The notes under the pieces were generated by a model. It ran no database searches and was not told the DNA's origin. It worked only from the letters and a program-made list of their open reading frames with translations. Both the position numbers and the translations under genes were made by a program. Shown piece by piece: positions 55,057 through 63,173 of a DNA stretch of 64,000 nt. Where the stretch lies: positions 186,001 to 250,000 of the forward strand of contig NZ_CADFDK010000001.1 in the NCBI RefSeq assembly GCF_902832885.1, in the 5' to 3' direction. Source of the DNA: Burkholderia seminalis DSM 23518 (GTDB lineage: Bacteria > Pseudomonadota > Gammaproteobacteria > Burkholderiales > Burkholderiaceae). Every line of letters begins with the position of its first letter. Position 1 is the first letter of the stretch.

Positions 55057-55077
55057 CGCCCGGTAATGCATCTTCGG

Positions 55078-55104
55078 CGAAGGAGCGGCAACGTCGCTCC
55101 TTCG
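55078..55104 (+). repeat. Hairpin after ppsA
   Basis: CGAAGGAGCG, a 7-base loop, CGCTCCTTCG: a perfect 10-bp stem 21 bases after the ppsA stop, without a T-run. Confidence 0.5.
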
Positions 55105-55133
55105 ATGAAGGCAAAATGCAAGGTTCATGCTAT

Positions 55134-55163
55134 AAACACCCCGGTAAGCACCGGGGTGTTTTT
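55134..55163 (+). terminator. Intrinsic terminator of ppsA
   Basis: AACACCCCGG-TAAGCA-CCGGGGTGTT followed by TTTG: a perfect 10-bp stem ending in a T-run (five T in all). Confidence 0.88.
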
Positions 55164-55190
55164 GTTTGTCGGTACAGGTACACGCCGGGC

Positions 55191-55236
55191 CGCCCCCGCG
55201 GGGAGTAGCGAGCGAGAGCAAGCGCGGGGGCGTTTT
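55191..55236 (+). repeat. Long hairpin with T-tail directly before the nfeD gene
   Basis: CGCCCCCGCG, a 22-base loop, CGCGGGGGCG then TTTT, ending just before the ribosome-binding site of the NfeD-like gene. Could act as a weak terminator or a leader switch. Confidence 0.45.
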
Positions 55237-55252
55237 CGAGGAGACCACAATC

Positions 55253-55684
55253 ATGTCGGGGCATCTGTTCTGGTGGGTCGCGGTGGGCGTGCTGGTCGTC
55301 GCCGAGTTGCTGACCGGTACGTTTTATCTGCTGATGATCGCGCTCGGCTTTCTCGCGGGCGGGTTGCTGCAACTGGCCGGTTTCGCGCCGCACGTGCAGT
55401 TCGGCGCGGCGGCCGCGGTCGCGATCGTCGCGATGATCGCGCTGCGCCGTTCGGGGCTCGGCCGCAAGCAGAAGCGCGACACGTCGACGAATCCCGACGT
55501 CAATCTCGATATCGGCTCGACCGTCACGGTCGACGCGTGGCACGACGGCCGCGCGCGCGTGCAGTATCGCGGCGCCGACTGGGATGTCGAGCTCGCGCAC
55601 GGCGAGCGCGACGATGCGCACGTCTATCAGGTGAGCGCCGTGCGCGGCAATTGTCTCGTGGTCGTGGCGAAACCCGCGGGCTGA
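55253..55684 (+). CDS. NfeD-like membrane protein
   Basis: Short NfeD protein of 143 residues: two or three hydrophobic segments (about 5-70, including LLTGTFYLLMIALGFLAGGL) then a C-terminal OB-fold domain with STVTVDAWHDGRARVQYRGA and a final WDVEL strand. It lacks the ClpP-like protease domain of long NfeD. ATG at 55253 has GAGGAGA nine bases upstream. 33 bases separate it from the SPFH gene, the classic nfeD-SPFH operon; such pairs are thought to organise membrane microdomains and quality control. Confidence 0.9.
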   Translation: MSGHLFWWVAVGVLVVAELLTGTFYLLMIALGFLAGGLLQLAGFAPHVQFGAAAAVAIVAMIALRRSGLGRKQKRDTSTNPDVNLDIGSTVTVDAWHDGRARVQYRGADWDVELAHGERDDAHVYQVSAVRGNCLVVVAKPAG

Positions 55685-55717
55685 TCGTCCGCTGATACAA
55701 CAAGGAGGGAATATTTC

Positions 55718-56647
55718 ATGGATTCGCTGATCATCTGGGTTGTCCTGCTCGTCATCGCGATCGTGATCGTGTCGAAGACGGTGAAGATCGTGCCGCAGCA
55801 GCATGCATGGGTGCTGGAGCGCTTCGGGCGCTATCACGCGACGCTGTCGCCCGGCCTGAACATCGTGCTGCCATTCGTCGATCGCATCGCGTACCGGCAC
55901 GTGCTGAAGGAAATTCCGCTCGACGTGCCGAGTCAGGTCTGCATCACGCGCGACAACACGCAGCTGCAGGTCGACGGCGTGCTGTACTTCCAGGTGACCG
56001 ATCCGATGAAGGCGTCGTACGGGTCGAGCAACTTCGTGCTCGCGATCACGCAGCTCGCGCAAACCACGCTGCGCTCGGTGGTCGGCAAGCTCGAACTCGA
56101 CAAGACGTTCGAGGAGCGCGACTTCATCAACCACAACATCGTGTCGGCGCTCGACCAGGCCGCGGCGAACTGGGGCGTGAAGGTGCTGCGCTACGAGATC
56201 AAGGACCTGACGCCGCCGAAGGAAATCCTGCACGCGATGCAGGCGCAGATCACCGCGGAGCGCGAGAAGCGCGCGCTGATCGCCGCTTCGGAAGGCCGCA
56301 AGCAGGAGCAGATCAACCTCGCGTCGGGCGCGCGTGAAGCGGCCATCCAGAAGTCCGAAGGCGAGCGGCAGGCCGCGATCAACCAGGCGCAGGGCGAGGC
56401 CGCCGCGATCCTGGCGGTGGCCGATGCGAACGCGCAGGCGATCCAGAAGATCGCGAATGCGATCCAGTCGCAAGGCGGGATGGATGCGGTGAACCTGAAG
56501 GTCGCCGAGCAGTATGTGAACGCGTTCTCGAATCTCGCGAAGCAGGGCAACACGCTGATCGTGCCGTCGAACCTGTCGGACCTCGGTACGGCGATCTCGT
56601 CGGCGCTGACGATCGTCAAGAACGCATCGACGCCCGCGAAGGGCTGA
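55718..56647 (+). CDS. SPFH/stomatin-like protein (QmcA/paraslipin type)
   Basis: Membrane-anchored scaffold of 309 residues. One N-terminal helix (LIIWVVLLVIAIVIVSKTV), the SPFH domain (about 25-190; ERFGRYHATLSPGLNIVLPF, DNTQLQVDGVLYFQVTDP), a coiled coil rich in Ala/Glu/Gln (QINLASGAREAAIQKSEGER) and a C-terminal oligomerisation segment. ATG at 55718 has AAGGAGGGAA upstream, a strong site. Partner of the NfeD-like gene. Protease-modulating or membrane-ordering roles are known for relatives, not shown here. Confidence 0.92.
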   Translation: MDSLIIWVVLLVIAIVIVSKTVKIVPQQHAWVLERFGRYHATLSPGLNIVLPFVDRIAYRHVLKEIPLDVPSQVCITRDNTQLQVDGVLYFQVTDPMKASYGSSNFVLAITQLAQTTLRSVVGKLELDKTFEERDFINHNIVSALDQAAANWGVKVLRYEIKDLTPPKEILHAMQAQITAEREKRALIAASEGRKQEQINLASGAREAAIQKSEGERQAAINQAQGEAAAILAVADANAQAIQKIANAIQSQGGMDAVNLKVAEQYVNAFSNLAKQGNTLIVPSNLSDLGTAISSALTIVKNASTPAKG

Positions 56648-56751
56648 ACCGCGCGCAACCGCGGCCCAGGCGGCCGCCGCGTGCGATCGGCGTGCGGCGA
56701 ATCGTCGCGCAGCCGGGCGACCGGCAGGCAGGAATCAGATCGCCCAAAGCA

Positions 56752-56778
56752 ACACGGCCCGCTTCGAGCGGGCCGTGT
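56752..56778. terminator. Bidirectional terminator-like hairpin between SPFH gene and smpB
   Basis: ACACGGCCCGC-TTCGA-GCGGGCCGTGT, a perfect 11-bp stem between two convergent genes. Flanking T-runs are poor on both sides. Confidence 0.6.
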
Positions 56779-56802
56779 CGTCTGCGTGGCAGGTCGCGTG
56801 CG

Positions 56803-57249
56803 TCAGGTGCCGGCGCGCATGATGCGTGCCTTTTCGCGTTCCCAGTCGCGCTTTTTCTCGGTTTCGCGCTTGTCGTGCAGCTTCTTGCCCTTCGCGAGCG
56901 CGATGTCGCACTTCACGCGACCACCCTTGTAGTGGAAGTTCAGCGGCACGAGCGTGTAGCCGCGCTGCTCGACCTTGCCGATCAGTTTCTTGATTTCCTC
57001 GCGGTGCAGCAGCAGCTTGCGCGTGCGAACCGGGTCGGGCTTGATGTGCGTCGAGGCTTCGGGCAGCGGGCTGATATGGGTACCGATCAGGAAGATCTCG
57101 GCGTTCTTCACCACGACGTAGCCTTCCTTGATCTGGCCGCGCCCGGCGCGCAGCGCCTTGACTTCCCAGCCCTCCAGCACGAGCCCCGCCTCGTAGCGTT
57201 CCTCGATGTGATAATCGAAGTGCGCTTTCCTGTTGTCGATGATGCTCAT
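56803..57249 (-). CDS. smpB: SsrA-binding protein SmpB
   Basis: Binds tmRNA and delivers it to stalled ribosomes for trans-translation. 148 residues. [20 protein letters not shown], the beta-barrel core [20 protein letters not shown], and [20 protein letters not shown] are conserved; the basic tail [20 protein letters not shown] is the part that enters the mRNA channel. No ssrA gene lies in the window. Divergent from ratA. Confidence 0.97.
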
Positions 57250-57271
57250 GAAAGGATCGGCCCAACTCGTT

Positions 57272-57287
57272 TAAAATCACGATTTTA
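57272..57287. promoter_or_regulatory. Palindrome between smpB and ratA
   Basis: TAAAATC-AC-GATTTTA, a perfect A/T-rich palindrome in the 98-base divergent region. Either arm could serve as a -10 element (TAAAAT) for smpB or ratA; no good -35 is seen for either. It may instead bind a regulator. Confidence 0.35.
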
Positions 57288-57347
57288 GCAAAGCGGGGCG
57301 GGAATCGCCCGGCTTGCGTTCCCACCTCAAGCGATGCCGCGCGATTT

Positions 57348-57785
57348 ATGGCAGATGTCCAGAAAACCGTATTGATCCGCCATTCGGCGGAACAGATGTT
57401 CGACCTCGTCACCGACGTGGCCGACTACCCCAATTTCCTGCCCTGGTGCGGCGGTGTCGAGATTCGCCGTCAGGACGAGAGCGGGATGGAAGCGCGCATC
57501 GACATCAACTTCAAGGGCATCAAGCAGCATTTCGCGACGCGCAACACGCAGCAGCGCCCGACGCGGATCGACATGGAGTTCACGGACGGCCCGTTCAAGA
57601 AGTTCACGGGCTCCTGGCGCTTCACCGCGCTGCGCGCCGATGCGTGCAAGATCGAATTCGCGCTGCATTACGAGTTTTCGAGCATCCTGCTCGAAAAGAT
57701 CATCGGGCCCGTGTTCAGCCACATCGCGAACACGTTCGTCGATTCGTTCGTGAAGCGCGCGGACCAGCGCTACGGGAAGGGGTGA
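57348..57785 (+). CDS. ratA: RatA-type START/polyketide-cyclase-like protein
   Basis: Protein of 145 residues, the ubiquinone-binding-like START fold of the RatA/COQ10 family. HSAEQMFDLVTDVADYPNFL and PWCGGVEI at the N-terminus, GPFKKFTGSWRFTALRAD in the core and FSSILLEKIIGPVFSHIANT in the long C-terminal helix are characteristic. In E. coli RatA was reported to impair 70S ribosome association, while COQ10 homologues bind ubiquinone; which applies here is open. Four bases separate it from ratB; with smpB opposite, the arrangement is conserved across proteobacteria. Confidence 0.92.
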   Translation: MADVQKTVLIRHSAEQMFDLVTDVADYPNFLPWCGGVEIRRQDESGMEARIDINFKGIKQHFATRNTQQRPTRIDMEFTDGPFKKFTGSWRFTALRADACKIEFALHYEFSSILLEKIIGPVFSHIANTFVDSFVKRADQRYGKG

Positions 57786-57789
57786 CGCG

Positions 57790-58113
57790 ATGCTGTCGAT
57801 CGAAGTCTGCTATGCGCTGCCGGACCGCCAGACGCTGATTCCGCTGTCGCTGCCCGAAGGCGCGACCGTACGCTCGGCGATCGACGCGAGCGGCGTGCTC
57901 GTGCTGCATCCGGAGATCGATCTCGCGCACGCGAAGACCGGCGTGTACGGCAAGTTCGCGCCGCTCGACGCGCCGCTCGCCGATCACGATCGCGTCGAGA
58001 TCTACCGCCCGCTGATCGTCGACCCGAAGCTGGCGCGCCAGCGGCGCGTCGACAAGTCCCGCCGCGACGGCTCGATCGAGGGCCGCAAGTGGATGCACAA
58101 GGACGCGCGCTGA
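57790..58113 (+). CDS. ratB: RnfH/RatB family protein
   Basis: Small ubiquitin-like (beta-grasp) protein of 107 residues, no known biochemical activity. MLSIEVCYALPDRQTLIPLS, GATVRSAIDASGV and the near-invariant HDRVEIYRPLIVDPKLARQR are RnfH/RatB hallmarks. The basic C-terminal tail (KSRRDGSIEGRKWMHKDAR) is longer than usual. It follows ratA by four bases. The proposed antitoxin role for RatB is weakly supported in the literature. Confidence 0.9.
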   Translation: MLSIEVCYALPDRQTLIPLSLPEGATVRSAIDASGVLVLHPEIDLAHAKTGVYGKFAPLDAPLADHDRVEIYRPLIVDPKLARQRRVDKSRRDGSIEGRKWMHKDAR

Positions 58114-58157
58114 CGCGTTTTTCGTTCCGATTGGCCTGATCGCACGCCGCGACGCGC

Positions 58158-59123
58158 TCAGTGGGCCGCGGCGTTTGCGTTTGTCGGCGCGCTGCCCGGC
58201 GTGTCGCCGTGCTGCCGCACCGCGCCGTACACGCCGGCGAGCAGCAGCACGAGCGCGGTGATTTCGAGCGCGTGCGGCATCCGCTGGTCGTACACGAACG
58301 CGTACAGCATCGCGAACACGGTTTCGAACACGATCAGCTGTCCCGACAGCGTGAGCGGCAAGCGCTTCGACGCCGCATTCCACAGGCCGTTGCCGAGCCA
58401 CGACGCGCCGATCGCGAGCCCGAGATTCAGCAGCCAGAACAGCTGCCAGCGCGACGCCGGGACGGCCGCCTGCACCGTGCCGGCGGGCAGCGCGAGGATC
58501 GCGATCCAGCAGAGCGCGCCGATCAGGCCCGTCACGACACCCCATAGCACCGACCATTCGTTGCCGTCGAAATGATGATGGCGCTGCAGGTAGCGTGCGT
58601 TCGCGACCGCGTACCAGGTCCAGCTGGCGAGCGCGCCGGCCGCGCAGGCGATGCCGGCGAGTTTCTGGCCGAGGGTGGTCGCATGCGCGGCTTCGGACGT
58701 GAACAGGTCGACGTTGATGCAGGCGATGCCCGCGATCACCAGTGCGAGCGGGGCGGCGAGCCGCCGCAGCGGCACGGCGCCGTGGTCGCCGAGGCCCGCG
58801 AGCGTGACGGTCACGGGCAGCACGCCGACGATCAGCGAGCTGGGCGCGATGCCGATCAGATGCACGGCGCCGGACAGCAGCATGTAATACGCGACGTTGC
58901 CGATGACGGCGAGCCTCACCAGCGCGACGAGGTCTTCGCGGGTCAGCCGCGCGAGCAGCGAGCGGGCGGCGGGCAGGGCGGCCGCGAGCGACACGATGCC
59001 GTACATCGCGTAGCGGCCGGCGCTCAGCAGCAGCGGCGAGAAGTCGGTCAGCAGCCGCGGAACGAGAAACACCATGCCCCACAGGGCGCCTGCCAGGACA
59101 CCATAAACCACGCCGCGCTGCAT
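58158..59123 (-). CDS. DMT superfamily (EamA) permease
   Basis: Inner-membrane protein of 321 residues, about ten predicted helices in two EamA repeats. The first helix GVLAGALWGMVFLVPRLLTD and second-half SKRLPLTLSGQLIVFETVFA fit the family; the insert NARYLQRHHHFDGNEWSVLW lies in a loop. Substrate unknown. It is not closely similar to the other DMT protein in this window. Convergent with ratB; 115 bases downstream of the propeller gene on the same strand, so possibly a separate transcript. Confidence 0.85.
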   Translation of the reverse strand: MQRGVVYGVLAGALWGMVFLVPRLLTDFSPLLLSAGRYAMYGIVSLAAALPAARSLLARLTREDLVALVRLAVIGNVAYYMLLSGAVHLIGIAPSSLIVGVLPVTVTLAGLGDHGAVPLRRLAAPLALVIAGIACINVDLFTSEAAHATTLGQKLAGIACAAGALASWTWYAVANARYLQRHHHFDGNEWSVLWGVVTGLIGALCWIAILALPAGTVQAAVPASRWQLFWLLNLGLAIGASWLGNGLWNAASKRLPLTLSGQLIVFETVFAMLYAFVYDQRMPHALEITALVLLLAGVYGAVRQHGDTPGSAPTNANAAAH

Positions 59124-59238
59124 CGACCGCTCCGAACGAATGACTGATGTGCGCGCATCTTAGCGACGCCGTCGCGGCGGTGTCTTGTTCATTCCTGCAC
59201 TCGGCATGGGGCGCGGCGCGTCGGCCGGCGGCGGCGAA

Positions 59239-59925
59239 TCAGCCCTCGGCCGGATCGGGCGAGGCGGGCGCGCCGTCGCCCGCTGCACGCGCGCGTGCCG
59301 GGCGCCGCACGGCGCGCAGCGTGCCGCTGTTGCCGCCGCCGCAGTAGAAGCGGTCGCGGCCGTCGGATTCGAGCCCCGATACGCCGACGCCAGCCGGCAT
59401 GTCGACCTGTTCGAGGACCTGGCCCGTGTGCGGGTCGACGTGCCGCAGGTCGCTCTGGTCGGCTTCCCACGTGCCGTGCCACAGCTCGCCGTCGACCCAC
59501 GTCACGCCGGTGACGAAGCGGTTCGATTCGATCGTGCGCAGCACGGCGCCCGATTCCGGATCGATCTGATGAATCTTGCGTTCGCGGTACTGGCCGACCC
59601 ACAGCGTGCCTTCGGCCCACGCGAGCCCCGAGTCGGCGCCGCCGCCGGGGGCCGGGATCGTCGCGAGCACGCGACCCGATTCGGGATCGAGCTTCTCGAT
59701 GCGGTCCTCGACGATCTGGAACAGGTGGCGGCCGTCGAACGCCGTGCCTGCATGCGCGGCAACGTCGAGCGAGCGCACGGTCGTGCCGCGCTCGGGATCG
59801 AGCGCATTCAGCTTGTCGCCGGACGCGTACCACACGTGCCGTCCGTCGAACGTGACACCGTGCACGCCGTCGACGCCCGGAAACGGGCCGTATTCGCGAA
59901 TGATCTCTGCCGTGGAGCGTTTCAT
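59239..59925 (-). CDS. Beta-propeller protein, Vgb/glutamine-cyclotransferase-like
   Basis: Protein of 228 residues with at least four repeated blades of about 40 residues, each ending in LDPERG (42), LDPESG (79), IDPESG (121) and VDPHTG (163), and each with an aromatic strand such as HVWYAS, LWVGQY and LWHGTW. No signal peptide. This is the PQQ/Vgb-type propeller; catalytic residues of true cyclotransferases or lyases are not apparent. ATG at 59925 has GAGGGG six bases upstream, so the longer start at 59955 is rejected. Lies 31 bases after the regulator gene and is probably co-transcribed. The C-terminal 20 residues are low complexity. Function unknown. Confidence 0.7.
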   Translation of the reverse strand: MKRSTAEIIREYGPFPGVDGVHGVTFDGRHVWYASGDKLNALDPERGTTVRSLDVAAHAGTAFDGRHLFQIVEDRIEKLDPESGRVLATIPAPGGGADSGLAWAEGTLWVGQYRERKIHQIDPESGAVLRTIESNRFVTGVTWVDGELWHGTWEADQSDLRHVDPHTGQVLEQVDMPAGVGVSGLESDGRDRFYCGGGNSGTLRAVRRPARARAAGDGAPASPDPAEG

Positions 59926-59956
59926 GTTCGTCCCCTCGTCGTTCGATGCGGCCATC

Positions 59957-61177
59957 CTAATCGCCCGGCAGCGGCGCCGGGAGTAACAAGGTCGTCGCGA
60001 ATCCGGGCAGCGGTGGCGTCATCCAGCGGCGCGCGCGGCCGCGGCCGAGCGCCTGCACCTTGCCGGCCTCCGCGAGCGTGTCGAGCGCGCGTTGCACGGT
60101 GCGCTGGCTCGCGCCGAGCGCGAGCGCCAGCGCGGAACTCGACCACGCTTCGCCGTCGGCGAGCAGCGCGAGGACGGCCGCGTGGCGATCGTCGACCGGG
60201 CGTGCGAGGACGACGGTCTCGCGTACGCCGAGCGGTTCGAGCGCAAAGCCGCGCGGTGTCGCGACGACGTTCGCGAGCGGGCGCAGCACCGCGCGCAGCC
60301 GGCCGATCTCGACGCGCAGCCGCGCGCGATGCGATTCGTCCGCCTGTTTGGCGCGGAACGCGGCGGCCACGAGCGCATTGCGCGACACGTCGGCCGGCCA
60401 GGCTTCGCCGAGCGCGCGGGCGAGCACGAACAGCACGGGGCGGCGCGCGAGCGACACGGTCGTGCGCGCATCGCGCACGGTGTGGCGGCACGCGTCGACG
60501 ACGAGCGAGTTCGACGCGAACAGCGTCTCGACTTCGTCGAGCGGCACGAGCCGCGACGTGCCGCGTGCGATGAGTCGCGCGGCCGGTGCGTCGAGCACGC
60601 GGGCGGCGGTGTCGACCTCGGCCATCAGCGCGGCGATACCGGCGTCGCGGGCGGCCGCGCGTGCCCGGGCGAGCGCGGCGCGGGCCGCGTGCGTGCGGAG
60701 GCGGCGCATCGCGATGCCGGCCGCGATCAGTTCATGGGCGGCGCGCGACGCGGACGGCAGCGGTGCGGGATCGAGATGCGCGAGCAGCCGCTCGGCGTCG
60801 TCGACATGGCCGATCAGCAGCAGTCGGCGTACGCCGAGATAGCGTGCATGCGCGGCATTCGCGCGGTCGCCGTGCGCGTCGAGCGTCGCACAGGCCGCAT
60901 CGAGTGCGCGCGTCGGCCAGCGCAAGTCGCGCGACGCGAGGGCGATCTCCGCTTCCGCGACGACGCAGCGCGCGCGTGCGACGGCTTCCTTCGTGCCGAA
61001 TGCGCGGGCGGCGCTGCGCACGAGGGTGCGCGCGCGCTCGAAATCGCCGAGCTGCGCCATCGCGATGCCGCGCAGCGCGAGCGCCGGCGCATCGTCGCGC
61101 AGCGCGACGCGGTTCAGCGCGCCGAGTGCGTCACCGGCCGCGAGCGCGCGCGCGGCCGCGGTGATCAGCGAATCCAT
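59957..61177 (-). CDS. Putative transcriptional regulator with TPR-like N-terminus and two winged helices
   Basis: Protein of 406 residues. Residues 1-200 are Ala/Arg-rich paired helices of TPR character ([40 protein letters not shown]). Residues 226-316 look like an OmpR/SARP winged helix (RLRVEIGRLRAVLRPLANVV, then ATPRGFALEP), and 331-386 is a second winged helix (LALGASQRTVQRALDTLAEA). No receiver or ATPase domain is visible. It is divergent from DUF899-DUF2182 across 113 bases and upstream of the propeller gene, so it likely controls both. I do not recognise a named family. Confidence 0.6.
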   Translation of the reverse strand: MDSLITAAARALAAGDALGALNRVALRDDAPALALRGIAMAQLGDFERARTLVRSAARAFGTKEAVARARCVVAEAEIALASRDLRWPTRALDAACATLDAHGDRANAAHARYLGVRRLLLIGHVDDAERLLAHLDPAPLPSASRAAHELIAAGIAMRRLRTHAARAALARARAAARDAGIAALMAEVDTAARVLDAPAARLIARGTSRLVPLDEVETLFASNSLVVDACRHTVRDARTTVSLARRPVLFVLARALGEAWPADVSRNALVAAAFRAKQADESHRARLRVEIGRLRAVLRPLANVVATPRGFALEPLGVRETVVLARPVDDRHAAVLALLADGEAWSSSALALALGASQRTVQRALDTLAEAGKVQALGRGRARRWMTPPLPGFATTLLLPAPLPGD

Positions 61178-61290
61178 CCGAATCCCGACACACTTGTCAC
61201 TCCCTCCGGTCCGATGCCCGCCACTAATCTAGCACCACGCACACGGCGCCGTCCGCCGTGCCCGGATACCCACCGAAGGAGGACCCCGCA

Positions 61291-62055
61291 ATGACGACCC
61301 ATCTCACCGGAACACGCGACGAATGGCTGGCCGAGCGCCGCGCCTTGCTCGATGCCGAAAAGGCGCTGACGCGGCAAAGCGACGAACTCGCGCGGCGGCG
61401 CCAGGCGTTGCCGTGGGTGCGTGTCGACAAGACCTACCGGTTCGACACCGAAGACGGGCAGGCGACGCTCGACGACCTGTTTCGCGGCCGCTCGCAACTG
61501 CTCGTCTATCACTTCATGTTCGGCCCCGACTACAAGGCCGGCTGTCCGTCGTGCTCGGCGCTTGCCGACGGCTTCGACGGTTTTGCCGTGCATCTCGCGC
61601 ACCACGACGTGACGCTTGCGGCCGTGTCGCGCGCCCCGCTCGCGAAGCTGCTCGCCTACCGCGAGCGGATGGGGTGGGCCTTCCCGTGGGCGTCGTCGGT
61701 CGGCAGCGATTTCAACTTCGATTTCAACGTGTCGTTCACCGAAACGCAGCAGCGCGCGGGCGACGTCGAATACAACTACGCGCGGGCCGGCCACGCGATG
61801 GACATGGATCCGCCGCCGGCGCCCGTCGTGCAGTTCGCGGCGACGTGCGGCACCGACGCGCGCACCTATTCGCTCGACCGGCCGGGGATGAGCGCGTTCG
61901 TGCGCGAGGACGGCGCCGTCTATCACACGTATTCGACCTATGCGCGCGGGCTCGACGGGCTGTGGGGAATGTACCAGTGGCTCGATCGCGCGCCGCGCGG
62001 ACGCAACGAGGCCGGCCCGTGGTGGCGCCGCCACGACGAGTACGCGCGCGGCTGA
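61291..62055 (+). CDS. DUF899 thioredoxin-like protein
   Basis: Protein of 254 residues in the DUF899 family, a thioredoxin/AhpC-like fold of unknown function. Features: helical N-terminus (DEWLAERRALLDAEKALTRQ), LLVYHFMFGPDYKAGCPSCS with a CPSC pair (Cys85, Cys88), and DFNFDFNVSFTETQQ and VYHTYSTYARGLDGL in the core. ATG at 61291 has AAGGAGG eight bases upstream, an unusually good site. No signal peptide. Twenty-two bases upstream of the DUF2182 gene; probably one transcript. Relatives turn up near stress and efflux genes; the redox role is guessed from the CxxC. Confidence 0.85.
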   Translation: MTTHLTGTRDEWLAERRALLDAEKALTRQSDELARRRQALPWVRVDKTYRFDTEDGQATLDDLFRGRSQLLVYHFMFGPDYKAGCPSCSALADGFDGFAVHLAHHDVTLAAVSRAPLAKLLAYRERMGWAFPWASSVGSDFNFDFNVSFTETQQRAGDVEYNYARAGHAMDMDPPPAPVVQFAATCGTDARTYSLDRPGMSAFVREDGAVYHTYSTYARGLDGLWGMYQWLDRAPRGRNEAGPWWRRHDEYARG

Positions 62056-62077
62056 GCGGGCCGGCGACGGACGGGGC

Positions 62078-62896
62078 GTGCGACGATGCGACCGCCGACC
62101 GCCGACCGGCGACACCGGCCCCGATCCGCGGGCATTCGGTGGGGTGGTCGCCGTCGTGTTCGTCGTCGCGGTCATGGCGACCCTCGCGCAGCACGCGTCG
62201 ATGGCCGCGATGGGCAGCGAACCGATGGCCGGCGGCTGGATGGCTTCGGCCGCATGGCTGCGGCCGTGCGGGCGGGGCGCCGGGCAAGCGTTCGCGGCGT
62301 TCGCCGGAATGTGGGGAGCGATGACGGTGGCGATGATGCTGCCGGTGCTGGCGCCGACGCTCAGGCGATATGCACGGCGCGTCGGCCCGCTGGCCACGGC
62401 GCGTTCGGCCTGGCTCGTCGTCGTCGCGGGCGTCGGGTATTTCTCGGTGTGGATGGCGCTCGGGGCGCTCGTGTTTCCGGCTGGCGCCGCGCTGACGGCC
62501 GCCGCCGCGCGGCTGCCGATGCTGGCGCGTGCGCTGCCGTTCGCGGCCGGTGCGGTCGTATTGGCCGCGGGCATGCTGCAATTCACCGCGTGGAAGGCGC
62601 GGCGGCTGGCGTGCTGCCGGCACGTGGCAGGCGACACGCACCGGTCGCCGGTTGTTGCCGGCGCAGCCTGGCGGTTTGGCGTGCGCGCCGCCACGCACTG
62701 CAGCGCCTGTTGCGGGAACCTGATGGTGGTCGCGCTGGCGGCCGGCATGATGGACTTGCGCGTCATGGCCGCCGTGACGGTCGCCATCGCCGCCGAGCGC
62801 CTTGCGCCGGCCACTTGGCGCGTGGCGCGGATCGCCGGCTGCGCGGCGGTCGGCGGCGGCATCGCGATGATCGCGCGCGCGGCAGGGCTGCTGTAA
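62078..62896 (+). CDS. DUF2182 integral membrane protein
   Basis: Predicted inner-membrane protein of 272 residues with about six transmembrane segments. It carries both DUF2182 hallmarks: GMWGAMTVAMMLP (78-90) and CCGNLMVVALAAGMMDL (211-227), plus a Cys/His-rich loop CCRHVAGDTH (179-188) that could bind metal. The start is probably a GTG at 62078, 22 bases after DUF899, following GACGGACGGGGC; an ATG further in would cut the first helix. Function unknown; metal transport or detoxification has been suggested for relatives on weak grounds. Confidence 0.8.
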   Translation: MRRCDRRPPTGDTGPDPRAFGGVVAVVFVVAVMATLAQHASMAAMGSEPMAGGWMASAAWLRPCGRGAGQAFAAFAGMWGAMTVAMMLPVLAPTLRRYARRVGPLATARSAWLVVVAGVGYFSVWMALGALVFPAGAALTAAAARLPMLARALPFAAGAVVLAAGMLQFTAWKARRLACCRHVAGDTHRSPVVAGAAWRFGVRAATHCSACCGNLMVVALAAGMMDLRVMAAVTVAIAAERLAPATWRVARIAGCAAVGGGIAMIARAAGLL

Positions 62897-63116
62897 CACA
62901 TGGCAGACAGGTCGCCTCGACACGTCGCCGGCCTCGCTTCAGCGCGGCGGCGACCGCCGCGTGGCCTGCTCACAACAGGCGGGACGGCCGTTTTGCCGGC
63001 TGTTGCGCGAATCGTTCGATGCGGCGGTGAAACGAAAGGCGATCGAAAACGAACCGAACGGCGATCCGAACGATTCGGCCCCCGAACGGCCGAAACCGGC
63101 TAAGCCGTTGTTCGTG

Positions 63117-63147
63117 TTGTGAAAATTCACGGCGCTTCGCGTATAAT
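63117..63147 (+). promoter_or_regulatory. Promoter of guaB
   Basis: A perfect TATAAT at 63142-63147, with TTGTGA at 63117-63122 (19-base spacing) as the likely -35. The 5' untranslated region would be about 20 bases, with AGGATTTG just before the guaB ATG. Confidence 0.65.
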
Positions 63148-63173
63148 TCGCTTTTGCGCCCATAGGATTTGCC

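Noticed and set aside
52642-55254. 870-codon minus-strand frame opposite ppsA
   Set aside because: Antisense shadow of a certain gene; composition dominated by Arg, Val, His and Leu, without motifs.
57348-58113. RatA-RatB as a toxin-antitoxin system
   Set aside because: Conserved core genes next to smpB throughout proteobacteria, with homology to COQ10 and RnfH; the toxin-antitoxin idea is weakly supported.
59239-62896. Anti-phage defence island
   Set aside because: No nuclease, helicase, reverse transcriptase, TIR or ATPase effector is seen, and no mobile-element flanks.
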